Source: Chitinophaga sp. sic0106 (GTDB lineage: Bacteria > Bacteroidota > Bacteroidia > Chitinophagales > Chitinophagaceae). From it: a DNA stretch of 64,000 bases. The DNA lies in the NCBI RefSeq assembly GCF_019219075.1, contig NZ_JAHUWJ010000005.1, forward strand, positions 248,001-312,000, in the 5' to 3' direction. The notes under the pieces were generated by a model. The model made no database searches. It was not told where the DNA came from and saw nothing but the letters and a program-made list of their open reading frames with translations. Positions 8,976-16,623 of this stretch are shown here, in pieces; positions within the stretch are counted from its first letter, which is position 1, and the number at the start of each line of letters is the position of its first letter. A program made the translations under genes and the position numbers.

Positions 8976-9344
8976 ATGGCAAACTTCCCTCATTTATTTC
9001 CCGGAAACCGATATAAAAAGTTGTCCTCACAGCAGCTTCGCCAGCAATTAAAGGGTATGGCGCAATACATCTATGATCTCGGCAGGCGTATCGGCTCTTA
9101 CAATTCCATAAGAAAGAAAACGCTTATGCAAAAGTTCAAACGTCAGCTTCTCATTTATCAGGTTGGATATTACTTCGCGTTCTATGAACATTTATATAAT
9201 ATCCTCATGGAAAAAGAAAAAAAGAACCTTATCAAAGATCACCCAGGTATGAAAGTCCTTTTCGATAAAGGAATCGTAAAAGATATTCAAGACGTTATAG
9301 CACTTCGAGAGAAAGCAAAACGCCGCCCACCTGACCCACCTTAA
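8976..9344 (+). CDS. Hypothetical helical protein (122 aa)
   Basis: The frame is open from 8748, but the ATG at 8976 (MANFPHLFPGNRYKK) gives a normal protein, while the upstream part reads through the repeat region and looks non-coding. The product is strongly basic and helical, with several lysine/arginine clusters (SIRKKTLMQKFKRQ), so nucleic-acid binding is possible. No family is recognised. It is divergent from the ATPase gene and followed by a 211-bp gap before the recombinase operon. Confidence 0.55.
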   Translation: MANFPHLFPGNRYKKLSSQQLRQQLKGMAQYIYDLGRRIGSYNSIRKKTLMQKFKRQLLIYQVGYYFAFYEHLYNILMEKEKKNLIKDHPGMKVLFDKGIVKDIQDVIALREKAKRRPPDPP

Positions 9345-9555
9345 TATCGCTGACTGAATTTTAGAGCTATTGCCATTTTTTTAAACACTTTCTAAATTTT
9401 AGAATTTTGTCGCACATTGATACATCTTGCTTTTGTCAGTAGCTATTCACGATATTCCGGCATAATGCTGGACGTTAGAATAATGCACATTCATTTGTAA
9501 ATTTGTGTTATCCCGCATAGCACTTGGAATTGTGAAGTATGAACATGAGTGTGTT

Positions 9556-9708
9556 ATGGACAAAAAAATGAAGCCTGAAACAGCAGTGAAAATACTGAGT
9601 GAACAAGGCATTACGGTATCTCTTGAAGAAGCCGCAGCTATTCTCGACATTATCTACCAGTTTGCAGAAATTACTATTACAGAAATTTTAAGTCATGAAG
9701 ATTGCTGA
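9556..9708 (+). CDS. Small acidic protein (50 aa) before the recombinase genes
   Basis: A 50-codon frame starting MDKKMKPETAVKILSEQG overlaps the next gene by 14 bp, which supports real translation and coupling. The product is helical and acidic, with EEAAAILDIIYQFAEITITEIL. Similar tiny proteins often precede recombinase genes in Bacteroidota elements, but their role is not known to me. The ATG at 9556 is preferred to the upstream start at 9505. Confidence 0.5.
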   Translation: MDKKMKPETAVKILSEQGITVSLEEAAAILDIIYQFAEITITEILSHEDC

Positions 9709-10072
9709 TTTATATATCCGTGCAAGGTGCGATGACCCTGCACGTCAAAAGTTAATGGAAGAACAACAGGAAAAAGAACTTGAAGAATACTGCGTCGCCA
9801 ACAACATCAAAATAAGGGCAAAAGTAATTGACAATTGTTCTGCCGGAAACTTTGATAGACCCGGTTGGTCGGAATATTATGATCGGCTTGTTTCCTCAAC
9901 CGTTTGGCCGGACTTGATATTATTTACTACATGGGATAGGTTCACAAGAAATTTAGAAAAATTCACTATTGTGAAATCTAATCTTGATAGAATGCAGATA
10001 ACCGCTAAAGCGATTAAAACAAACATTTTCTTAGAAGCAGCAAACAGAACATGGCAAAGCATGGAACTGTAA
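9695..10072 (+). CDS. Serine-recombinase N-terminal domain lacking the catalytic serine
   Basis: The 125-aa product begins MKIADLYIRARCDD, which aligns residue by residue with the intact recombinase downstream (LYIRVSTDDQ). The conserved arginine at position 9 is kept, but the catalytic serine position (11) is arginine. The domain continues to FTTWDRFTRN, matching the FTKWDRFSRN motif of the active enzyme, and then stops; the recombinase and zinc-ribbon domains are absent. It cannot perform strand exchange. It is either a decayed copy or an inactive partner that modulates the full recombinase. It follows the 50-aa protein with a 14-bp overlap. Confidence 0.7.
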   Translation: MKIADLYIRARCDDPARQKLMEEQQEKELEEYCVANNIKIRAKVIDNCSAGNFDRPGWSEYYDRLVSSTVWPDLILFTTWDRFTRNLEKFTIVKSNLDRMQITAKAIKTNIFLEAANRTWQSMEL

Positions 10073-10084
10073 CAACTTTATACA

Positions 10085-10423
10085 ATGAAGAAGGGATTAA
10101 CTGGCGGCCAGCAAGCAAAAATTTCAGCCGCTAAATTTTTTATGAAAAATCACAAAGCCAACGATACGTTATACAATGTTGTAATTATTCTCGGCCCGGC
10201 CTTATTCGGTTCGTTTTTCAACTCGAACACAGATACAGTTTGGTCAAGAGTAGAAGATCCGCCACAATTTAGATTGCTAGAAATGATGGCATTAACGAAT
10301 GTCTTTGAAATAACGATGGAGCGATTAATAGAAATACTCGTTTTACAAGTACAGTATAATGAGTTCGAGTTATTGAACAACCGTCCGATTGGTAGAGAAA
10401 AGTATCAAAATCCTAGTTCTTAG
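10085..10423 (+). CDS. Hypothetical protein (112 aa) between two recombinase genes
   Basis: The frame starts 12 bp after the inactive recombinase domain and ends 70 bp before the active recombinase start. The product has a basic N-terminus and a mostly hydrophobic, helical body (ITMERLIEILVLQVQYNEFELL). No family is recognised. It could be the remnant of the rest of a recombinase or an accessory factor, but no zinc-ribbon or recombinase motif is visible to support the first idea. Confidence 0.45.
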   Translation: MKKGLTGGQQAKISAAKFFMKNHKANDTLYNVVIILGPALFGSFFNSNTDTVWSRVEDPPQFRLLEMMALTNVFEITMERLIEILVLQVQYNEFELLNNRPIGREKYQNPSS

Positions 10424-10493
10424 AACATCATTTTTGCGGCGATGGCAATTCGACGCATGTTACTTTAAGTTTTATTTAGAAATTATTTCTTTT

Positions 10494-12071
10494 ATGTTAG
10501 TAGCAGATTTATATATCAGAGTGAGTACAGACGATCAGCGTGACAAAGGTTTCTCCCAACGAAATCAGGAAGAAGTTCTGCGTAAATACTGCGATCACAA
10601 TTTTATCCAAATTCGTCAGGTCATTTTTGAGGATCACAGCGCCAAAACTTTCAATCGTCCGCAGTGGAATAAGCTCTTATTTGACTGGCGGAAGAAAAAG
10701 CATCAGGTTGACCTCGTGCTGTTCACAAAATGGGATAGGTTCAGCCGCAATGCAGGGGATGCCTATCAAATGATAAGCACCATCAGAAAACTTGGAATTG
10801 AGCCGCAGGCGATTGAACAGCCCCTCGACATGACAGTACCGGAAAGTAAGATTATGATGGCCGTGTATCTGGCAACTCCCGAAGTCGAAAACGACCGTCG
10901 CGCACTCAACGTATTTTATGGTATGCGTCGCGCCCGCAAGGAAGGGCGGTGGATGGGGACAGCTCCAATAGGCTATCAGAACAGAACCGACGAAACCGGT
11001 AAGGTTAAGTATATATGCCCGAATGAGCCAGAGGCAAGCATAATGAAATGGGTTTTTGAAGAAATTGCGGCCTGTCGTTTCAATACTGAGCAAATTCTAC
11101 ACATGGCCCGCAACCGTGGCCTGAAATGCAGTAAGAATAATTTTTGGGTGGCAATACGCAACCCAGTCTACTGCGGAAAAATACACGTTCCCAAATTCAA
11201 GGACGAAGAAAGCATTTTTGTCCAGGGCAAACATGAGGCCATCATTTCGTCTACGTTATTCTATCTCGTGCAGGAGATTCTGGATGGACGGCGTAAAAAA
11301 CAGCGTACAAAAATCGTAGTTGATAATAGCCTGCCTTTACGCGGCTTCCTGATCTGCCCACGTTGCGGCAGAGTTCTAACCGGCAGCGCATCAAAAGGCA
11401 GAAACAGGCATTATCACTATTACCACTGTATCACGTCATGCGGTTGCCGTTTCCCGGCAGAACGGGCCAATCAACTTTTTTCAAAGGAATTACGCAAATT
11501 TGTGCCACAATCTCCGTTCCGCGATATTTTCCGCCCGGCATTGGAATACTATTTTAAGGCTCAAACCAAAAGCACCTCCGAAGAAAGAGATAGTCTGCTC
11601 TCTCAAATCGACGCTTATACAGATTTAATCAGGGAAGCGCGGAAACTTTTATTTCAACAAAAAATCACTCCGGAGGACTTCAAGGAAAGTAAAGAAGAAT
11701 ATGAATTGTCCATTACAAAGCTGGAAGATCGCCTTTCAGAGATTCCGAAGAAGAATTATAATATTGAGGGCATTCTCGAAAAGGGCATGAGAAACCTTTC
11801 CAAACTAGATATTTTGTACGACAGTGGGGAGGTAGAAACGCAGCGGAAGATCATTGGTTCGATATTCCCCGAAAAACTGGTATTCACTGGTGACGCATAT
11901 CGAACCGCCAGAGTAAATTATGCAGTTCAGCTAATATATAGCATGGATAAGGCTTTCGTAGAAAAAGAAAATGGGACAAGCCTATCAATTTTAGACTTGT
12001 CCCATCAGGTGATCCCGCTGGGACTCGAACCCAGGGCCCATACATTAAAAGTGTATTGCTCTACCAACTGA
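10494..12071 (+). CDS. Large serine recombinase (site-specific integrase)
   Basis: The 525-aa protein has the resolvase/invertase domain at the N-terminus (LYIRVSTDDQ: Arg9 and nucleophile Ser11; FTKWDRFSRN), a recombinase domain (about residues 150-270), a zinc-ribbon domain starting CPRCGRVLTG with further cysteines in HCITSCGC, and a coiled-coil region (about 360-430). This is the order of large serine integrases. The ATG at 10494 matches the family start; the longer frame from 10389 does not. The last about 20 codons are read from the antisense strand of tRNA-Lys and of its terminator, so the C-terminal tail is supplied by the insertion site. Confidence 0.88.
   Translation: MLVADLYIRVSTDDQRDKGFSQRNQEEVLRKYCDHNFIQIRQVIFEDHSAKTFNRPQWNKLLFDWRKKKHQVDLVLFTKWDRFSRNAGDAYQMISTIRKLGIEPQAIEQPLDMTVPESKIMMAVYLATPEVENDRRALNVFYGMRRARKEGRWMGTAPIGYQNRTDETGKVKYICPNEPEASIMKWVFEEIAACRFNTEQILHMARNRGLKCSKNNFWVAIRNPVYCGKIHVPKFKDEESIFVQGKHEAIISSTLFYLVQEILDGRRKKQRTKIVVDNSLPLRGFLICPRCGRVLTGSASKGRNRHYHYYHCITSCGCRFPAERANQLFSKELRKFVPQSPFRDIFRPALEYYFKAQTKSTSEERDSLLSQIDAYTDLIREARKLLFQQKITPEDFKESKEEYELSITKLEDRLSEIPKKNYNIEGILEKGMRNLSKLDILYDSGEVETQRKIIGSIFPEKLVFTGDAYRTARVNYAVQLIYSMDKAFVEKENGTSLSILDLSHQVIPLGLEPRAHTLKVYCSTN
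11973..12003 (-). terminator. Rho-independent terminator of tRNA-Lys
   Basis: An 8-bp perfect stem gggacaag/cttgtccc with a 15-nt loop lies seven bases past the tRNA 3' end in the tRNA direction, followed on the minus strand by ATTTTCTTTTT. It lies inside the recombinase reading frame. Confidence 0.75.
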
Positions 12072-12082
12072 GCTACGGAATC
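12010..12082 (-). tRNA. tRNA-Lys (anticodon TTT)
   Basis: The 73-nt gene folds as a normal cloverleaf: acceptor GATTCCG paired with CGGGATC, discriminator A, D-arm AGCTCAGTTGGTAGAGC, anticodon loop with TTT, T-arm with GGTTCGAGTCC. CCA is not encoded. Its sequence matches the copy at 22287-22359 in opposite orientation. The 3' end is the apparent boundary of the left mobile element. Confidence 0.95.
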
Positions 12083-12100
12083 ATTCCCGTTAGGGGAGTG

Positions 12101-12131
12101 CAAAAGTAGAAAATATTTTATCTCTACCAAA
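12101..12131 (-). promoter_or_regulatory. Bacteroidota-type promoter of tRNA-Lys
   Basis: On the minus strand TACTTTTG (12101-12108) matches the -7 consensus TAnnTTTG and TTTG (12128-12131) the -33 element, with a 19-bp spacer. This is the arrangement used by the Bacteroidota primary sigma factor. The -7 box lies about 20 bp before the tRNA 5' end. Confidence 0.75.
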
Positions 12132-12171
12132 TTTTTTCTAAAATTTTTTTCGGGAGATATAACAGTGACGA

Positions 12172-12948
12172 CTATACGTTAACCGCGGAAATATGATACA
12201 CACCCGTTTCAGCGTAGCGCGAAGCGACCACAATTTCAGTAGTGGTGCCTTCCTGCGTAAATAACTGATGTACCAGTTCGGGATTGTTATTGTCTTTGGA
12301 AAGGTGCGCCAGCAGCAGGTGCGACATATACTCCGGCCGGTGCGCCCTGAATAATTCCAGCGCCTGGGTATTGGATAAGTGCCCATGGCCACCACGGATA
12401 CGGTTTTTCAGGAAGTAAGGGTAGCGGCCCTGCTCCAGCATTACCTCGTCGTAATTGGCTTCCAGGAAAGCTGCATGACATTGTTTGAAGTGGTGTACCA
12501 GCTGATCGCAAGCCACGCCAATATCCGTAAACACGCCAATATTGATGCCGTTGGCGCTCACTATAAAACTATGTGGCTCTATGGCATCGTGAAATTTTGG
12601 GAAAGCAGTAATCTGTAAATCACCGATCACCACCGGTTCAAAGGCTGTAAAGCGCCGTACCAGCGTTTCGTGAATTTCCAGCCCGCCGTGCTGCATGGTG
12701 CTGGCTGTAATATACACCGGTAACTGATGCTTGCGCGCCATCACCGGAATACCCCGGATGTGATCTGTGTGTTCGTGCGATACAAATATCGCCCGCACCT
12801 TGCTCATACTCAAGCCCAGCCTCGCCATCCGCTTCTCCGTTTCACGGCATGAAATGCCTGCATCCACCAGTATGGCGTCCGTATCGTTGCCGATATAATA
12901 ACAGTTTCCGTTGCTGCCGGAATTCAGAGAAGTAATGTAAAGTGACAT
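12172..12948 (-). CDS. Metallo-beta-lactamase-fold hydrolase (YycJ/WalJ-like)
   Basis: The 258-aa protein starts MSLYITSLNSGSNGNCYYIG and contains the metal-binding motif SHEHTDH, an aspartate in GVFTDIG and a histidine-rich C-terminal part (GGHGHLSN, LLLAHLSKDNNN). These are the marks of the MBL-fold nuclease-like family related to YycJ/WalJ, which acts on nucleic acids in cytoplasm and has been linked to DNA repair and cell-wall homeostasis in Firmicutes. The SNGNCYYIG start is characteristic of the group. The start at 12948 is chosen as the natural N-terminus. The gene stands alone beside tRNA-Lys and is ordinary chromosomal content. Confidence 0.85.
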   Translation of the reverse strand: MSLYITSLNSGSNGNCYYIGNDTDAILVDAGISCRETEKRMARLGLSMSKVRAIFVSHEHTDHIRGIPVMARKHQLPVYITASTMQHGGLEIHETLVRRFTAFEPVVIGDLQITAFPKFHDAIEPHSFIVSANGINIGVFTDIGVACDQLVHHFKQCHAAFLEANYDEVMLEQGRYPYFLKNRIRGGHGHLSNTQALELFRAHRPEYMSHLLLAHLSKDNNNPELVHQLFTQEGTTTEIVVASRYAETGVYHISAVNV

Positions 12949-13092
12949 GACATGCAAAGAAAATTCATTTTCCCCAATTCCTGAAATATACCGTGGAAGT
13001 CAATATAGTTGCAGCATTAGACAATATCACACCACTCGCATGCTCAAAATTTGCTTTAATTTGCCGGATTGGATCATACTTAACGATAAACT

Positions 13093-15390
13093 ATGCTTAG
13101 ATCACTCAAGTTGACTGTACTTGCCGCAACCATTTACAGTACCACACTGATGGCGCAGGATGCAGATCCACAGCGCTATCCGTTGATTCCTTACCCGCAG
13201 GAGCTCACCGCTCAACAGGGGGAATTTGTGGTTGGAAGGAATACGAATATTGTAAGCGCGAACGCTTTTGCAGGCGAAGTAAAACAGTTGCAACTGCTGA
13301 TGACCACTTTCCTCGGCGCTAAACTGCCGGTGTCATCAAAGGTAGGCCAGAGCAGTATTGTGCTGGTTCAGGATAACACCATAAAAGGAGAGGAGGAGTA
13401 CCAGCTGGAGATCACACCTGCCCGTATTACCCTCCGCGCCCGTACCGGCGACGGTATTTTCCGCGGTATCCAGACACTCACCCAACTGGTGCCATTGGCA
13501 GGCCATCACGGCACCGAAAAAATGAAAACCATTGCCTTCCCCGCCGCTACCATCAAGGATCATCCTACCTATGACTATAGAGGGATGCACCTCGATGTAG
13601 CCCGCCATTTCTTCTCTGTAAAATATGTGAAGAAATTTTTGGATGTGATGGCGCTCTATAAAATGAACAAGTTCCACTGGCACCTCAGTGATGACCAGGG
13701 CTGGAGAATTGAAATCAAAAAATATCCTCTGCTCACAGAACAAGGCGCCTGGAGAACGTATAATAACCAGGATTCTATTTGTATAGAGAAATCAAAAGAT
13801 AACCCTGATATGGCCCTGGACCAGGAACATATCATCCAGCGTACGGGTAAAACCCTGTATGGTGGCTTCTATACACAGGCTGAGATCAAAGAGGTAATCG
13901 CCTACGCGGCCGCACGCCATATCGAAATCATCCCGGAAATCGATATGCCCGGCCATGTGATGGCAGCTATCAAAGCTTATCCATTCCTGACCTGCGATAG
14001 CGAAAACGGCTGGGGTAAAACCTTTAGCACGCCTATCTGCCCATGCGAGGAAACTACCTTCAAATTTGCAGAAGACGTATTCACGGAAATCGCTGCCCTC
14101 TTCCCATCCAAATATATCCACCTCGGTGCGGATGAAGTAGAGAAAACCAGCTGGGCTAAATCGCCCGCCTGTGAAGCCGTGATGAAGGCCAATAACCTGA
14201 AATCGGTAGAAGAATTACAGAGCTACTTCGTAAAACGAATGGAGAAATTCTTTAATTCAAAAGGCAAAAAACTCATCGGCTGGGACGAAATTCTGGAAGG
14301 TGGCGTGAGTCCTACCGCGGTAGTGATGTACTGGCGCTCCTGGGTGCCAAAAGCCCCGATAGAAGCGGCAAAGAATGGTAACCGCGTGATCATGACGCCG
14401 GGTAATCCCCTGTACTTCGATGGCGTGCCTGACCGCAATTCCATCTCCAATGTATACCATTTTAATCCGATCCCTAAAGGCCTCACCGCCGCTGAAGCAG
14501 CCAATATCCTGGGTGCCCAGGCAAACATCTGGACGGAGTGGATTCCTTCAGAAAAACGGGCGGACTACATGTATATGCCACGTATGACGGCCCTGGCTGA
14601 GGTGCTGTGGACCAACCAGCCCCGCTATGATCATTACATGAACCGACTCAGAGTAAGTTATAGTCTCCTCGATCTGATGGGTGTCAACTACCGCCTGCCG
14701 GACCTCGACGGATTCGCGGGCGATAACGTGTTTGTGGACAAGGGCAGCCTGAACGTAATCAAGCCACTGGATATTATGACCGTGCGCTATACCACGGATG
14801 GTTCCATTCCTTCGGTGCAGTCGCCCCAGCTAAGTGGCGCGCTCACCATCACCAAGCCGGAAACCATTAAGCTCTCTGCTTTCTCGCCAACCGGCAATCG
14901 CGGCGATATATACACACTGAAATACCGTCAGCAGAACTATCTGAAACCTATTGATGGCGCAGGATTACAAGCAGGCCTGCAACTGGGAATGTTTAATGGT
15001 GCGTTTAAAAGTGCCACTAAAATCAAATCAGCAGCTGATGCGACTGTAACTGTTTCTAATGTGGAAATTCCCGAAGAGCTGGGCAAAGGCGGGAAACCTT
15101 TCGGTGCTAAACTGGATGGCTTCATCGACGTACCTGCTACAGGTATATACAGTTTCTACCTCACCTGCGACGATGGTGGTATCCTCTACATCGGCGGGGA
15201 AGAAGTGGTCAATAATGATGGCTGGCATGCGCCGGTACAGAAGAGTGGCCAGGTAGCACTGGAGAAAGGTCTGCATCCGCTGCAGGTGGCATTTGTAGAA
15301 GGCGGCGGCGGATATACGCTAAAGCTGGAATACAGTGTGAATGGCAGTAAAATTCAACCGGTTCCTGATAGCTGGTTTAAACGTAAATAA
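13093..15390 (+). CDS. Secreted beta-N-acetylhexosaminidase (GH20) with PA14-like domain
   Basis: The 765-aa protein has a signal peptide (about residues 1-21, ending LMAQD), an N-terminal GH20b-like domain, and a GH20 catalytic barrel with YRGMHLDVARHFF, KFHWHLSDDQGWR and the catalytic pair Asp347-Glu348 in HLGADEVEK. After the barrel is a chitobiase-type linker (VRYTTDGSIPS) and a PA14-like beta domain (about 610-750; GIYSFYLTCDDGGILYIGG) that may bind sugar. It releases N-acetylhexosamine from chitin or glycan ends in the periplasm or outside. A chitin-degrading role fits the inferred host. A terminator follows directly. Confidence 0.93.
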   Translation: MLRSLKLTVLAATIYSTTLMAQDADPQRYPLIPYPQELTAQQGEFVVGRNTNIVSANAFAGEVKQLQLLMTTFLGAKLPVSSKVGQSSIVLVQDNTIKGEEEYQLEITPARITLRARTGDGIFRGIQTLTQLVPLAGHHGTEKMKTIAFPAATIKDHPTYDYRGMHLDVARHFFSVKYVKKFLDVMALYKMNKFHWHLSDDQGWRIEIKKYPLLTEQGAWRTYNNQDSICIEKSKDNPDMALDQEHIIQRTGKTLYGGFYTQAEIKEVIAYAAARHIEIIPEIDMPGHVMAAIKAYPFLTCDSENGWGKTFSTPICPCEETTFKFAEDVFTEIAALFPSKYIHLGADEVEKTSWAKSPACEAVMKANNLKSVEELQSYFVKRMEKFFNSKGKKLIGWDEILEGGVSPTAVVMYWRSWVPKAPIEAAKNGNRVIMTPGNPLYFDGVPDRNSISNVYHFNPIPKGLTAAEAANILGAQANIWTEWIPSEKRADYMYMPRMTALAEVLWTNQPRYDHYMNRLRVSYSLLDLMGVNYRLPDLDGFAGDNVFVDKGSLNVIKPLDIMTVRYTTDGSIPSVQSPQLSGALTITKPETIKLSAFSPTGNRGDIYTLKYRQQNYLKPIDGAGLQAGLQLGMFNGAFKSATKIKSAADATVTVSNVEIPEELGKGGKPFGAKLDGFIDVPATGIYSFYLTCDDGGILYIGGEEVVNNDGWHAPVQKSGQVALEKGLHPLQVAFVEGGGGYTLKLEYSVNGSKIQPVPDSWFKRK

Positions 15391-15400
15391 GGAATATATG

Positions 15401-15427
15401 AAAAAGCCCCGGTCTGGGGCTTTTTTT
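15401..15427. terminator. Bidirectional terminator between GH20 and cytochrome c genes
   Basis: The hairpin aaaaagcccc ... ggggctttttt has a 9-10-bp stem, a 5-nt loop and T-runs on both strands. It ends both the GH20 gene (plus) and the oxidase operon (minus). Confidence 0.85.
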
Positions 15428-15436
15428 ATGGAGATG

Positions 15437-15973
15437 TCAATCGTCTTTATGAATATGGTGCTCGTAACTTTTGATGTTTACCAGGAACACGAGCAAAATC
15501 ACCATGACGATGATCAGCACCAGGTAGGCGATCATAAATGGGAAATTGTAGATCGATAGTGGCATCAGATTGGGTTCTTTCTGCCCTGGCCTTGAAAACG
15601 GCGCGTCATCTTCTTTCGGAGCGTTGGCGGCGGTTTCCTTGATATAGGCCAGGATATCGCGGATCTGATCATCGGAAAGATCAGGATGGTCTGGCATAAT
15701 GACCTGGTTATTTTTATTGAAAACCTCCAGGGCAGCGGCATCACCGGATTTTACCATGGCCTGTGAGCCTTTTACAAAGGAGATGATCCAGGCTTCGGGA
15801 TGGCGCTCTTCCACACCTGCCAGCGCAGGCCCTGTGAGTTTTTTAGTTACATTATGGCAGGAGGCGCACCTGCCCTGAAACAGCATTTTACCCTGCTCCG
15901 GATTGGCTGCCTTAACAGCGGCGGCAGTGGTGATGCAGCAGAAAACCACGATCAGTAAACGCTTACATTTCAT
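15437..15973 (-). CDS. Membrane-anchored c-type cytochrome, last gene of the oxidase operon
   Basis: The 178-aa protein has a signal peptide, one haem-binding motif CASCH with a distal methionine (QVIMPDHPDLSDD), and a C-terminal membrane helix (about 145-168, FMIAYLVLIIVMVILLVFLV) with a short histidine-rich tail. It is a monohaem cytochrome c held at the membrane and probably carries electrons to the oxidase encoded upstream. Its start overlaps the SCO stop by 11 bp, so it is translated with the operon. Confidence 0.88.
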   Translation of the reverse strand: MKCKRLLIVVFCCITTAAAVKAANPEQGKMLFQGRCASCHNVTKKLTGPALAGVEERHPEAWIISFVKGSQAMVKSGDAAALEVFNKNNQVIMPDHPDLSDDQIRDILAYIKETAANAPKEDDAPFSRPGQKEPNLMPLSIYNFPFMIAYLVLIIVMVILLVFLVNIKSYEHHIHKDD

Positions 15974-16613
15974 TTTGTAATTTTTTTATGTCAGCCAGCA
16001 GCTGGTCTACTTCTTCGGGCAAGGTGCCGTCGTAGTAGCCACGTATCCGCTGGCGGTTGTCCAGTAATACAAGCCTGTCGCTATGGATGAAGTCAGTTTC
16101 TCCTCCGTCACCTTCCGTAGCGGTAATGAAGAGTCCCTTGCGGGCGAAGTGATAGAGGGCTTTTTTATCTCCCGTTAATAACCTCCACCTGTTGGGCAGT
16201 ACATCATATTGCAGGGCGAATTTCATGAGCCGGGCTACTGAATCCCGCTTCGGGTCCACGGTAAACGACAGGATCATCACTTTATCGGTGCCTGCCTGCA
16301 CCCGCTGCAGCTGCATCATCATTTTAGGGCAGATGCTGGGGCAGGAGGTGTAGAAGTAATTGGCCACTACTATTTTGTTGGTCATGATCGAATTGGTGAC
16401 CGTACTGCCCAGCTGGTCGGTGAATACGAACAGGGGCAGGCTCCCGTCAGTTTTACTGTCGGATGCCAGCGTGGAGCTGCTGGCGTAGATAGGCAGTTTG
16501 CCGTACTTTTTTTCCAGCATGCGCACGGAAATATAGGCCAGCAGCGGAACGCCGATCAGCAGTGCCAGGAAAAACTTCCAGGAAGTCAGTAGGTATGACT
16601 TTTCCAGTTTCAT
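15963..16613 (-). CDS. SCO1/SenC-family copper chaperone
   Basis: The 216-aa protein has one N-terminal membrane helix and a thioredoxin-like domain with the copper-binding TSCPSICPK (CxxxC) and a later conserved histidine in DFIHSDR. SCO proteins insert copper into, or reduce, the CuA site of oxidase subunit II, which matches the neighbouring subunit II gene. Two starts are possible: ATG at 16613 (MKLEKS, chosen) or 16622, which lies 1 bp after the subunit I stop. It is part of the oxidase operon. Confidence 0.88.
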   Translation of the reverse strand: MKLEKSYLLTSWKFFLALLIGVPLLAYISVRMLEKKYGKLPIYASSSTLASDSKTDGSLPLFVFTDQLGSTVTNSIMTNKIVVANYFYTSCPSICPKMMMQLQRVQAGTDKVMILSFTVDPKRDSVARLMKFALQYDVLPNRWRLLTGDKKALYHFARKGLFITATEGDGGETDFIHSDRLVLLDNRQRIRGYYDGTLPEEVDQLLADIKKLQNEM

Positions 16614-16623
16614 GACCCTCATC

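Larger units (their letters stand above)
1..12009. mobile_element. Right part of a mobilisable element ending at tRNA-Lys
   Basis: The block contains mobilisation genes (MobC, relaxase), a coupling ATPase, a toprim primase, a RecA-like ATPase and a large serine recombinase, and stops at the 3' end of a minus-strand tRNA-Lys gene. A recombinase next to a tRNA 3' end is the usual layout of an integrated element. The left end lies outside the window, so the attachment duplication cannot be seen. No VirB/Tra transfer-channel genes are visible apart from the coupling protein, so within this window it looks mobilisable rather than self-conjugative. The exact right boundary is inferred from the tRNA, not from a repeat. 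Confidence 0.7.

Noticed and set aside
10085..10423. C-terminal remainder of the truncated recombinase upstream
   Set aside because: No zinc-ribbon cysteines or recombinase-domain motifs are present, so a simple frameshift of one gene is not supported.
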